Below the pieces are notes generated by a model. It was not told the DNA's origin. It saw only the letters and a program-made list of their open reading frames with translations, and searched no databases. A DNA stretch of 60,380 nucleotides, from NCBI RefSeq assembly GCF_030150205.1, contig NZ_JASLGT010000031.1, positions 1 to 60,380 of the forward strand, in the 5' to 3' direction. The translations under genes were made by a program, and so were the position numbers. The number at the start of each line of letters is the position of its first letter. Position 1 is the stretch's first letter. This stretch comes from Niabella sp. (lineage in GTDB: Bacteria > Bacteroidota > Bacteroidia > Chitinophagales > Chitinophagaceae). Positions 36,942 to 45,356 of the stretch are shown piece by piece.

Positions 36942-38123
36942 GTGAATAAAAAAGAACTGATACGGCTCAAAGATTTTTACGAATCCCAATTACTCGAAGA
37001 TACCCTTCCCTTCTGGTTTCCCAGGAGCATCGACGAGGAATACGGGGGATACCTGTTTATGCGCGACCAGGACGGTTCCTTAATCGATGATGATAAAGCC
37101 GTTTGGATACAGGGGCGTGCCGCCTGGCTGCTCGCTACCCTCTACAATACGGTGGCGCCCCGGCCCGAATGGCTGTCTGCCGCAAAATCGGGGATTGACT
37201 TTTTAAACAACCATTGTTTTGATACGGACGGGCAGATGTTCTTTCATGTTACCCGCAGCGGGCAGCCCATCCGCAAAAGGCGGTATTTTTTTTCTGAAAC
37301 CTTTGCAACCATTGCACATGCCGCCTATGCTAGGGCCAGCGGTGATGCACAGGCGGCCGACCGGGCAAGGGAGCTTTTTACCCAATGCATCCGGTATGCA
37401 ACCGGCGAAAAACAACTGGCCCCGAAATTTGCAGGTACCCGTCCGGCCAAAGGTATTGGCGTGCCAATGATCATGATCAACACGGCACAGCAGCTACGGG
37501 AAACAATTGGCGATCCCCGTTGCGATGCATACATCATGCAATGGATCCGGGAAATAGAACAGCATTTTGTAAAAGACGAGCTCCGGTGTGTGATGGAGCA
37601 GGTGGCACCGGACGGAAGCATCATCGATCATATCGACGGGCGCACACTAAACCCGGGTCATGCCATTGAAGGCGCCTGGTTTATTTTACACGAAGCCGTT
37701 TACCGGGATAACGACCCCCGGCTGATCGACCTGGGTTGCCGGATGCTCGATTATATGTGGGAACGCGGCTGGGACCCCGAGCATGGAGGTATTCTTTATT
37801 TCCGGGATGTATACCATAAACCGGTGCAGGAGTACTGGCAGGATATGAAATTCTGGTGGCCGCAGAACGAAGCCATCATTGCCACCTTGCTGGCCTACCT
37901 GGTAACCGGTAATGAAAAGTATGCGGATTGGCACCGGCAGATCCATGATTATGCCTACGCACATTTTCATGATCGGCAAAACGGAGAATGGTTTGGGTAC
38001 CTGCACCGCAACGGAAGCATTGCGCAAACGGCCAAGGGCAACCTATTTAAAGGCCCCTTCCATTTGCCGCGCCAGGAATGGTATTGCGCCCGGCTGCTGA
38101 AAAACCATATCAGCCGCCTGTAA
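36942..38123 (+). CDS. nanE: N-acylglucosamine 2-epimerase (AGE family)
   Basis: 393 residues from a GTG start at 36942. The (alpha/alpha)6-barrel is recognisable by KAVWIQGRAAWLLATLYN, RRYFFSETFATIAHAAYA, LNPGHAIEGAWFILHEA and WWPQNEAIIATLLAYL, with His residues of the active site in the GHAIEG and FHLPRQEWYC segments. The enzyme interconverts N-acetylmannosamine and N-acetylglucosamine, which is the step after the lyase and feeds amino sugar metabolism. Bacteroidota use this AGE-type enzyme instead of the E. coli NanE fold. The 119-base gap to the sialidase gene is the largest inside the operon and contains no gene. Confidence 0.92.
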   Translation: MNKKELIRLKDFYESQLLEDTLPFWFPRSIDEEYGGYLFMRDQDGSLIDDDKAVWIQGRAAWLLATLYNTVAPRPEWLSAAKSGIDFLNNHCFDTDGQMFFHVTRSGQPIRKRRYFFSETFATIAHAAYARASGDAQAADRARELFTQCIRYATGEKQLAPKFAGTRPAKGIGVPMIMINTAQQLRETIGDPRCDAYIMQWIREIEQHFVKDELRCVMEQVAPDGSIIDHIDGRTLNPGHAIEGAWFILHEAVYRDNDPRLIDLGCRMLDYMWERGWDPEHGGILYFRDVYHKPVQEYWQDMKFWWPQNEAIIATLLAYLVTGNEKYADWHRQIHDYAYAHFHDRQNGEWFGYLHRNGSIAQTAKGNLFKGPFHLPRQEWYCARLLKNHISRL

Positions 38124-38137
38124 AAAACAGGGGGGAT

Positions 38138-38165
38138 GCCGGATACGGGACCGGCTTTTTATCTT
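38138..38165 (+). terminator. Terminator-like hairpin between the epimerase and hexosaminidase genes
   Basis: GCCGG (38138-38142) and CCGGC (38151-38155) form a short stem with an 8-base loop, followed by TTTTTATCTTT. The stem is only 5 bp, so it would be leaky and could lower expression of the last gene relative to the rest of the operon. Confidence 0.5.
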
Positions 38166-38183
38166 TAAGTTGTTTTAATAAAA

Positions 38184-40181
38184 ATGTTATTCAGAATTGG
38201 TATCATCAGTGCCGCCCTTTTAATGGTGCAGCAGCTGCTGCCCGCGCAGCCGGACCGGCAGACCCGGTCATTGCATGCGGATGCCCACACTACGCATGCC
38301 GGCATGCCACAGCCCTCCCTGCTTCCAATGCCCAAAGAACTGGTATGGAAGAACGGTGTTTTCCAGGCCGATGCCCGGATCACTATCCTGGCAGCACAGG
38401 AAGGCCTGGAGCGCGAAACCCGGGTATTAAAGGAATGGCTGTATGAAAAAGGATATGAAGCAGCCATTGCCCGCTCCGATTCCCCGGGCCGCAGTTATTT
38501 GGAGCTCCGGCTGGATCCGGCCGGAGCCTTTGAAAATGCGGAAGCCTATGCGCTGGAGGTTACCGCAAAACGGATCCTTCTTACCGCCCCAACCTCCCAT
38601 GGTATTTTTAATGGCATACAAACCCTGCGCCAGCTGTGGAGCAGCGGAAACCAGGTGGCACAGTGTGTTATCAAGGATGCGCCGGCTTTTTTATGGCGCG
38701 GGTATATGATCGATGTGGGCCGGAACTATATGCCGCCGGAGCTGCTCAAACAGCAGATTGATGTAATGAGCCGGTACAAGTTAAATGTATTTCATTTTCA
38801 TGCAACGGAAGATATTGCGTGGCGAATCGCTATTGACCGGTATCCCCAGCTCACCGCACCGGAAAATATGGAGCGCGATAAAGGCCTGTATTATTCAAAA
38901 AAGGAGCTCCTGGACCTGGTGGCGTATTGCCGGGAGCGCTATATTACCTTTGTTCCGGAAATAGACATGCCGGGGCATAGTGCGGCATTTAAAAGAGCCC
39001 TGAAAACCGATATGCAGAGCGACTCCGGTATCGTATACGTAAAGCAGATACTCAGTGAGTTTTGCGATACCTATGATGTTCCGTATATCCATATCGGGGC
39101 CGATGAGGTAAAAATCACCAACCCATCGTTTATACCCGAAATGACGCGGTACCTCCAGGCCCGGGGCAAAAAAGTAATCGGCTGGCAACCCGGCGGCAAT
39201 TTTACCGACGGTACCCTGCTGCAGTTATGGAAAGACGATCGACGGCCCGAGCGGCAGCCGGAGCAGGCCGGCTATATCGATTCCCGGCATCTTTACCTCA
39301 ATCATATGGATCCCCTGGAAGCGGTGGTAAGCCTGTTTAACCGCGGCATCGGTGCCGCAGACGCGGGCGCGGAAACATTTCGCGGGGCCACCCTCTGTGT
39401 ATGGCACGACCGGGCCGTGCGGGCAGCCTCCGATGTATTGACCATGAACCCGGTATACCCCGGGATGCTGGCTTTTGCCGAGCGGATCTGGCGGGGCGGC
39501 GGCCGGCCGGGATGGATCGCCAACATCAGTGATGGGGATGAAGCGGCTTTTGCTGAATTTGAGCAACGGCTGCTCGATCATCAGCAGCTGTATTTTAGCG
39601 GCATGCCCTTTTCCTATGCCCGGCAGGCCAATCTGCTATGGCAGCTCACCGGCCCGTACAATAACAAAGGGCAGCTTTCCGCGTCCTTTGTTCCCGAGCA
39701 GGAAACAGATCACCAGCCACCGCCGGCCACCACCGCAAGAGGCGGCACCATCGTGTTGCGTCATTGGTGGTACCCGCTGATCAAAGGAGCCATTGCGCAT
39801 CCCCGGGACAGTACTACCTGGTATGCCCGTACCCGGATCTGGAGTCCTGCGGAGGGTAAACAAGCCTTCTGGATCGGGTTTAACGATCTTTCCCGCTCCA
39901 TGGCTACCGATTCCCCGCCCGAAGGCGCCTGGGACAACCGGGGCAACCAGCTATGGGTCAACAACCGCATCATACCACCGCCCTCCTGGCACCGGGCCGG
40001 TGGGAAAGGCGACCTGGAAATTCCGCTCACCGATGAAGGATATGCGTACCGGCCGCCGGTTTATATTTTCCTGAAAAAAGGCTGGAACGATGTACTGGTA
40101 AAATTGCCCGTGGGCTCCTTCACCGCCCGCAACTGGCAGAACCCCGTAAAATGGATGTTTACGTTTGTGCCGGTAAATTAG
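38184..40181 (+). CDS. Secreted GH20 beta-N-acetylhexosaminidase
   Basis: 665 residues. A signal-like region precedes a GH20b N-terminal domain (QPSLLPMPKELVWKNGVF). The GH20 catalytic barrel starts at RGYMIDVGRNYMPPELL and contains KLNVFHFHATEDIAWRIAID, FVPEIDMPGHSAAF and the catalytic Asp-Glu pair in IHIGADEVKI. The usual HIGGDE is IGADE here. The last 130 residues form an extra beta domain (WFTARTRIW-type carbohydrate-binding fold). It would remove terminal GlcNAc/GalNAc exposed once the sialidase has acted, completing the degradation of sialylated glycans. It is the last gene of the locus. Confidence 0.9.
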   Translation: MLFRIGIISAALLMVQQLLPAQPDRQTRSLHADAHTTHAGMPQPSLLPMPKELVWKNGVFQADARITILAAQEGLERETRVLKEWLYEKGYEAAIARSDSPGRSYLELRLDPAGAFENAEAYALEVTAKRILLTAPTSHGIFNGIQTLRQLWSSGNQVAQCVIKDAPAFLWRGYMIDVGRNYMPPELLKQQIDVMSRYKLNVFHFHATEDIAWRIAIDRYPQLTAPENMERDKGLYYSKKELLDLVAYCRERYITFVPEIDMPGHSAAFKRALKTDMQSDSGIVYVKQILSEFCDTYDVPYIHIGADEVKITNPSFIPEMTRYLQARGKKVIGWQPGGNFTDGTLLQLWKDDRRPERQPEQAGYIDSRHLYLNHMDPLEAVVSLFNRGIGAADAGAETFRGATLCVWHDRAVRAASDVLTMNPVYPGMLAFAERIWRGGGRPGWIANISDGDEAAFAEFEQRLLDHQQLYFSGMPFSYARQANLLWQLTGPYNNKGQLSASFVPEQETDHQPPPATTARGGTIVLRHWWYPLIKGAIAHPRDSTTWYARTRIWSPAEGKQAFWIGFNDLSRSMATDSPPEGAWDNRGNQLWVNNRIIPPPSWHRAGGKGDLEIPLTDEGYAYRPPVYIFLKKGWNDVLVKLPVGSFTARNWQNPVKWMFTFVPVN

Positions 40182-40330
40182 GCGGGTGGCGCCTGCCGCT
40201 GCTGTTATTTGCAATGGCGTGGGTTTCCGGGTTATGCCATTGAAATATATGATAGAAGCGGTAAATAGACCCGGTCCCTTGTATTGATAAAACTTACAAC
40301 TAAATTTATCAAGCAATGTGGTTTAAATTT
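40182..40330. other. Intergenic after the sialic acid locus
   Basis: Start of a 617-base stretch without an intact gene between the hexosaminidase and the gene at 40799; no clear terminator was seen. Composition turns AT-rich here, which marks the start of the accessory block. The rest of the gap (40559-40798) also shows no gene; an A-rich run precedes the next start. Confidence 0.4.
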
Positions 40331-40558
40331 ATGAAGATGGGCTATTTAATGTGCTTTATGGAGCTCTTCTTTAGTTGTGGCAACGGTAAGAAGGTAAACG
40401 GACTGTATTTGATTCCAACCTTAGGAAAAATAATCGCGAACAACTGGCTGCATGTGTAAAAATTGTTTCCAGCGATGTCTGTAGTCGGATCAATGCATTT
40501 TATTAAAAGCAAAGAATCGGAGATTGGCGATTTTACGCTGATATCGTATAAAAAATGA
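40331..40558 (+). pseudogene. Relic of a small lipoprotein gene
   Basis: From ATG at 40331 a frame reads MGYLMCFMELFFSCGNGKK, a lipoprotein-like signal with Cys, then NGLYLIPTLGKII and stops near 40459. Another frame then encodes MSVVGSMHFIKSKES and IGDFTLISYKK before a stop at 40556-40558. The two parts together would give a small lipoprotein of about 70 residues, broken by a frameshift. Identity unknown. Confidence 0.35.
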
Positions 40559-40798
40559 CAGTGCATTGATACCTGGTTGCAAATAGAATGAAGCAAATAA
40601 ATCCGGATTACGGTTTCCCGTAAATAAAAAACAACGATTCGTATATTTTTATACCGGAGCGCTGCGCTGACGGGACATCTCCATTTTTTGTATTTTTAAA
40701 ACAACCCATAAAAATTGACGACCTTACATCAGAGCCCTCTATAATTACAAAAAAATGATACCGATTTTTGAGATGGCGTTTTAAACTTTTAAATAATT

Positions 40799-41281
40799 AT
40801 GGCATCGATTGATAAGTATAAGCATCAACATATAGGGTTTATTGAATGCCCTTCGGATTTTGATTTTGTTTTTAACAACGATATTAGAAGGATCGCTATT
40901 TATGAGTTGGAGGAGGATATTCCTGAGGACGAAATAGATTTCTACGGTAAGACCGGTGATATTTTGTTAGGTGGCGGATCCGGAGAAGTGCCGGCGTTTA
41001 GAATTGCGATACCCGAGGCTATCTTTTTCTTTGGTGAAAGCGAAGATGATGATTTTATCGACTATGATGATCTGTTCAGAGATTTCTGGACACCCACCGC
41101 TTCCTATATACTATGTGGCGGATTCGCAAAGATGGGGTGGACGCCCGATCGGCCGATAGAATTATGGTTAACAGAACAGATCTGTATGCTGTTAACGGAG
41201 CATGTGCCCAAATATGCCCGGTATAAAAAGCTTATGCGCAAGAAAAGTCTTTTACCCTTTATGGATGCAAAGCCGCGCTGA
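40799..41281 (+). CDS. Hypothetical soluble protein, acidic
   Basis: 160 residues, no signal peptide or membrane segment, strongly acidic in the first two thirds (ELEEDIPEDEIDFYG, FGESEDDDFIDYDDLF) and basic at the end (YARYKKLMRKKSL). The fold is unclear. Small acidic proteins of this kind occur as immunity or antitoxin proteins, but no partner gene is adjacent, so no function is proposed. The region is AT-rich. The next gene is a DNase of Mrr type, 320 bases away on the same strand. Confidence 0.6.
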   Translation: MASIDKYKHQHIGFIECPSDFDFVFNNDIRRIAIYELEEDIPEDEIDFYGKTGDILLGGGSGEVPAFRIAIPEAIFFFGESEDDDFIDYDDLFRDFWTPTASYILCGGFAKMGWTPDRPIELWLTEQICMLLTEHVPKYARYKKLMRKKSLLPFMDAKPR

Positions 41282-41601
41282 CCCTCCGCTCAGCTGCTGA
41301 TTGTCACTAAAATTAATGACAAACCTGTGGGCTCCGGCCATCAAAACCGGTAACGCCGGTTTGAAATCTTTTGCTATATTTATCAGACCAAACAAGAATT
41401 GATGTTGAAGATGCAAAATATAACTGCGCATAGCTCATTTATGTAACAGCCCATTTAAAGGCATTTCAACTCTTGCTGGAGATTAGTAAATTATTTGTTG
41501 AAATATTTTATTTGATATAAGAAAGAGGCGCTTCTCTAATTTCGTTCAAATTACTATTTGGAGGAGATAAGAGCGTACGCTTCAGGAAAAATAACGAGTT
41601 T
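41282..41601. other. Intergenic before the Mrr-type gene
   Basis: 320 bases without a supported gene. It should contain the endonuclease promoter. A purine-rich GGAGGAGATAAG lies 31 bases before the ATG and is too far to be a ribosome binding site. Confidence 0.4.
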
Positions 41602-43389
41602 ATGGCTAAAGAATTGGATACATTACATACAACGTATCGTTCCGTAGAGTATACACGCAGTATGGAACCGCGCTATGTAGCAGAAATAAGACATCGAGGA
41701 CTACAAACATACAGAGTATTAAGGGATAAGGATGAATGGATTCTGGATCAGAAGATAGAGGCCCAGTTCTCCAAATGGAACGATCAATGGGAAAAGCATG
41801 TTGTAAAAAATAATGCGCAGGCAACAAAGGCAGCAAACCAGAGTTTAGCGGAAGAAAGAGCGACCGAGGCAAAAGAAAGATTGGCCGAAGTGGAAAATAT
41901 TCTACTGTATACATTAGGAATCGATGATACCATTGAATGGGACACCTTAAAGGATAAAAAGAAGTTTAATGTACGAAGCCCGCAATTTCAGTTAGCGCAA
42001 CAATTGAAAAATATTTCAATTCCCCTAAAGGTGGTTTACAAGAAGAAAAATGAGGCTCCTGAGGCACACGATTTCCAGCCTAAATTATCGTTTCTTGATA
42101 AGATTATAAAATCTAAAGGACAAAAGAAGGCAGATCTTGCAAAATTGAATTTTGAAGCGGCACTGGATGCTTGGAAAAAACATTCGCAGGAGTGTGATGA
42201 ATACAATCGGAAAATGGATGATGAATATGAGCGAAAGCTCAAGATTGCTAAAAAGGAAAAGGAGGATGCTGAGGCCCGGATAGCAAAGCTGGTATCTGAG
42301 TGGGAACTTCAGAAGGACGCATATTATAAAGACCAGGAACTCAGCAATGCGAAGATTGATGAAATGAAAGCGTTGTATTTTAAATCCGATGCAGACGCAG
42401 TAGTGGAATATTGTGAATTGGTTTTGAATAATTCACAATATCCGGATACGTTTCCAAAAAATTTCGACCTGGAGTATAACGATAGCAATAAAATCCTGAT
42501 AATCGAATATGTTTTGCCCAATCCCGATCAGCTTCCAAGAATAGCTGATGTAAAATACATTGCTGCAAAAAGAGAAATAAAAGAGAATTATATATCAGAA
42601 ACGCAACTCTCCAAAATGTATGATACTACCATTTATAATATTTGCCTCAGAACAATTCATGAAATTTTTGAGGCAGATAAGGCTGAAGCCGTAGATATGG
42701 TAGTGTTTAATGGCTGGGTGGAGGCAATTAATAAAGCAACAGGAAAAAAAGATAATAGTTGCATTGTTTCTATTCAAACCCGGAAATCGGAGTTCTTGGA
42801 AGTCGATTTGGCCCATATTGATCCTAAAGTTTGCTTTAAAAGCTTAAAAGGTGTGGGTAGTAGCAAGCTAAGTGGAATGACGCCGATTCAACCCCTTCTT
42901 CAGGTCAGTAAATCGGACAACCGATTTGTTTCTTCTTATGAGGTGGCTGATAAATTACATGAAGGATATAATCTGGCCAGTATGGATTGGGAAGATTTTG
43001 AGCATTTGCTCCGGGAACTATTTGAACGGGAATTTAGCTCCAATGGCGGAGAAGTGAAGGTGACACGGGCAAGCAGAGATGGCGGCGTTGATGCAGTGGC
43101 GTTTGACCCGGATCCTATTCGCGGCGGTAAAATCGTTATACAGGCTAAAAGGTATACAAATACAGTAGGTGTTTCTTCTGTTAGGGATCTTTACGGAACA
43201 GTAATGAATGAAGGTGCAACAAAAGGGATTCTTGTAACTACCGCAGACTATGGTCCGGATGCATATGAATTTGCAAAGAACAAACCTATAACGCTATTAA
43301 ATGGTAACAACCTGCTGTTTCTTTTGGAAAAGCATGGACAAAAAGCACGAATCGACCTGGCGGAGGCTAAAAGGCTTGCAACAAAGTAA
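41602..43389 (+). CDS. Mrr-type restriction endonuclease with long coiled-coil region
   Basis: 595 residues. The first 90 residues are basic-helical; residues about 165-260 form a long charged coiled coil (LKIAKKEKEDAEARIAKLV). The C-terminal 120 residues are an Mrr_cat PD-(D/E)xK nuclease domain: DWEDFEHLLRELFE, then SRDGGVDAVAFDPD with the metal-binding Asp, and KIVIQAKRYTNTVGV with the QxK motif. Mrr proteins cut modified or foreign DNA and act as type IV restriction or stress-triggered nucleases. No methyltransferase is adjacent, which agrees with type IV. The N-terminal region resembles a sensor of unknown ligand. AT-rich and surrounded by relics, so likely acquired. Cellular trigger unknown. 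Confidence 0.85.
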   Translation: MAKELDTLHTTYRSVEYTRSMEPRYVAEIRHRGLQTYRVLRDKDEWILDQKIEAQFSKWNDQWEKHVVKNNAQATKAANQSLAEERATEAKERLAEVENILLYTLGIDDTIEWDTLKDKKKFNVRSPQFQLAQQLKNISIPLKVVYKKKNEAPEAHDFQPKLSFLDKIIKSKGQKKADLAKLNFEAALDAWKKHSQECDEYNRKMDDEYERKLKIAKKEKEDAEARIAKLVSEWELQKDAYYKDQELSNAKIDEMKALYFKSDADAVVEYCELVLNNSQYPDTFPKNFDLEYNDSNKILIIEYVLPNPDQLPRIADVKYIAAKREIKENYISETQLSKMYDTTIYNICLRTIHEIFEADKAEAVDMVVFNGWVEAINKATGKKDNSCIVSIQTRKSEFLEVDLAHIDPKVCFKSLKGVGSSKLSGMTPIQPLLQVSKSDNRFVSSYEVADKLHEGYNLASMDWEDFEHLLRELFEREFSSNGGEVKVTRASRDGGVDAVAFDPDPIRGGKIVIQAKRYTNTVGVSSVRDLYGTVMNEGATKGILVTTADYGPDAYEFAKNKPITLLNGNNLLFLLEKHGQKARIDLAEAKRLATK

Positions 43390-43689
43390 ATCCGTGTTAA
43401 GGGATTAAATTGGATTTCAAATCTGGCAAATCAATTTTATAGCAAAATATAAAGCTACTTTTTGCTTTATAAGGTTTCTTACGAGGTTTGTATTTGCTTT
43501 TCGGATATTGAAACTATAAAAGAATGCTGAAGTATTTCATTATCTAAAAGTAAACTAATTCAAAGGGGCTGCTATGTAGCACTGGTTATTCAAAATTGCA
43601 AATGACAGAATACTAATGAGGAATAGAAGAGTATAGAATAACCGGGCCTGATTGGGAGAAAATAATTAAACGAATTAACACAGATAAAT
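43390..43689 (+). terminator. Intergenic with terminator-like hairpin after the endonuclease gene
   Basis: TATAAAGC (43448-43455) and GCTTTATA (43464-43471) form a perfect 8-bp stem with an 8-base T-rich loop, followed by AGGTTTCTT. This is a weak intrinsic terminator candidate for the nuclease gene. The rest of this 300-base spacer holds no gene. Confidence 0.45.
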
Positions 43690-44160
43690 ATGATGGACGT
43701 GCTATTAGAGGCAAACGGATATACCGGACAACTAGTCATTACTAACACTAAAGTTGTAATCAGGCGAAAGGGATTGGGAGGAATTATTGCCAGAGGTTTT
43801 TTGGCGAGCAATAAGGAAATTTTAATCAAAAATATTACAGCGATCAGTTTTCGAAATGCCAATTGGTTGACAAATGGATGCATCCAGTTTAAAACGCATG
43901 GAGAAGTGAGATGTGAAATTGATAACATTAATGTCGTTAATGATGCGAATGCTTTGATTTTTACTTATGGACAAAGAGAACGTTTTATAAAAGCAAGGCA
44001 AGTTGTAGAGGGGCTTATGGATACTTACGCAGCTCAAAGTGATATATTGCCCCAAATATCTGTTGCAGACGAATTGAAAAAATTTGCCAGCCTCAGAGAA
44101 CAGGGAATTATAACGCAAGAAGAGTTTCTTAAAATGAAAAACCAGTTACTGAATACATAA
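43690..44160 (+). CDS. DUF4429/PH-like domain protein with C-terminal SHOCT motif
   Basis: 156 residues (ATG at 43690 or the adjacent one at 43693). The first 110 residues look like a DUF4429 or bacterial PH-like domain: LVITNTKVVIRRKG, LIKNITAISFRNANWL, IQFKTHGEV and FIKARQVVEGLM. The final 30 residues are a SHOCT motif (VADELKKFASLREQGIITQEEFLKMKNQLL), often found at the end of small membrane-associated or nucleoid-type proteins as an oligomerising tail. Function is unknown. It lies next to the Mrr-type gene, same strand, but 300 bases away. Confidence 0.75.
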   Translation: MMDVLLEANGYTGQLVITNTKVVIRRKGLGGIIARGFLASNKEILIKNITAISFRNANWLTNGCIQFKTHGEVRCEIDNINVVNDANALIFTYGQRERFIKARQVVEGLMDTYAAQSDILPQISVADELKKFASLREQGIITQEEFLKMKNQLLNT

Positions 44161-44328
44161 TGTTTTTATGACAGAGACGGCATGCTGTTCGCTTTAACAT
44201 TTGTTTTTTCCCAAATACAACCGAAGCGTCTGATCGGCCCAATAAATCCAGTTTATGGTTCACTTCATTATTTTCAAAAGTAATTGTAATGTTTACCGCG
44301 TTCAGCCAGTTTGGTCTTAACAAGTTTC

Positions 44329-44446
44329 AATAAATAATATTTATGGTTTCTTGGGGACAGGATTGAGCATTCAGTAAGCCTCATGCCTATCCCTGAAATT
44401 CATGACAACTTAACAAATAATTATATTTGAAATAAATAATATTTAT
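44329..44446 (+). repeat. Direct 16-base repeat in the spacer before 44487
   Basis: AATAAATAATATTTAT occurs at 44329-44344 and again at 44431-44446. The second copy lies between the -33 and -7 elements of the promoter below. The spacer (44161-44486) contains no gene. Confidence 0.5.
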
Positions 44447-44457
44447 TTGTATCTTTA
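44426..44457 (+). promoter_or_regulatory. Bacteroidota-type promoter for the gene at 44487
   Basis: TTTG at 44426-44429 and TATCTTTA at 44450-44457 are separated by 20 bases. This matches the Bacteroidota TTTG-N19-21-TAnnTTTG consensus in all but the last base. It lies 30 bases upstream of the ATG, a normal distance. Confidence 0.65.
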
Positions 44458-44486
44458 TTCTAGGCACAGCCTTCAAAATAATAACC

Positions 44487-44699
44487 ATGACAACAGCCCA
44501 TACAGAACACACTGCTTTTTACCCGGGTTTTGAATACGATACCGGAACCCTGGTCAAATACATAGAAGCCTCCGGTATTTTTACCATTTTGCTGAAAGGC
44601 GGCACCGTGGTGCATTTTAGCCCGGAGGATGCAACTGGTTTCCGCAGCTGGCTGCAACAACAGGGCATACCGGATATACGGCGGCCCTCCGGCGACTGA
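44487..44699 (+). CDS. Small hypothetical protein
   Basis: 70 residues, acidic to neutral and soluble (YPGFEYDTGTLVKYIEASG, FTILLKGGTVVHFSPED, FRSWLQQQGIPDIR). The LLKGGTVVHFSPEDATGFRSWL stretch has the look of a small beta-hairpin/helix protein. No family recognised. It has the best promoter seen in the accessory block, so it is likely expressed. It may begin the regulator/holin cassette that follows after a long spacer, or be independent. Confidence 0.6.
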   Translation: MTTAHTEHTAFYPGFEYDTGTLVKYIEASGIFTILLKGGTVVHFSPEDATGFRSWLQQQGIPDIRRPSGD

Positions 44700-45270
44700 T
44701 GGTGCAGCGCCGGAAATGCCGGTGACAGCGCATCGATCGTCAGGTTGTTTGCTGCTGCGGAACTGTACCTATGTACAAAGCAGAAGGATCCGGGAACAGG
44801 AACCGGTTCCGGAATGATCGCTTTAAGAAACCATTGTTCCGGATAGCCATCGGGATGTTTTCACTGCTGCACGGATCTTACAACGCAAACGCAATACCGC
44901 CGATAACGGCCGGATGATTTTTTAGGGATAGACCGATGTTGAACCCGCACTAAAACATACCCCATCGTATATCCCCGGTATTCATCAAACCTAAATAAAT
45001 TTTTTTCGGGAACTGCAGGAATATGTCAGCACCACCAATAATGCTATAGCCCAACACTTCCTGTTTTTGCAATCTTCTAAATTCATTGCCATGAATCCGC
45101 CTCGTACCATTACGCAACCATCCTGATCTGCGCTTTTCCAAAAAAGCCGGATGAATGGGGGCTGACCGGGACTGTTGATAATTCCGGCAACCACCGGTGC
45201 TTCCGCTTGCGGTGCAGTTACTGCACCCAATAAGGAGCCACCACAGGGGATGGGATCCCTATGCCACTGC
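44700..45270. other. Spacer of about 570 bases before the regulator cassette, no gene seen
   Basis: Several short frames on both strands show no family features. One minus-strand frame (44991-45230) ends in a hydrophobic, Cys-containing stretch but its N-terminal part is not protein-like. Sequence composition is more GC-rich than the flanks. It may hold decayed coding remnants. Confidence 0.4.
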
Positions 45271-45321
45271 TGTGACAGGAATGTTGTGACAATTTAAAAC
45301 GGTCACAAGATTCCTGTCACA
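45271..45321. promoter_or_regulatory. Nested inverted repeat upstream of the regulator cassette
   Basis: The outer arms TGTGACAGGAAT (45271-45282) and ATTCCTGTCACA (45310-45321) are perfectly inverted. Inside them TTGTGAC (45284-45290) and GTCACAA (45302-45308) pair as well, leaving an 11-base loop with one G-G mismatch between outer and inner arms. It ends 35 bases before the ATG of the first helix-turn-helix gene. It may be an autoregulatory operator with two nested half-site pairs, or a stable RNA hairpin in the leader. Confidence 0.65.
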
Positions 45322-45356
45322 AAGAAATGCTTCCCTGGAATAAAAAAACTTTTTAT

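Noticed and set aside
40342..40596. 84-codon minus-strand frame
   Set aside because: It is antisense to the lipoprotein-like relic and shows no family features; the plus strand has a lipobox.
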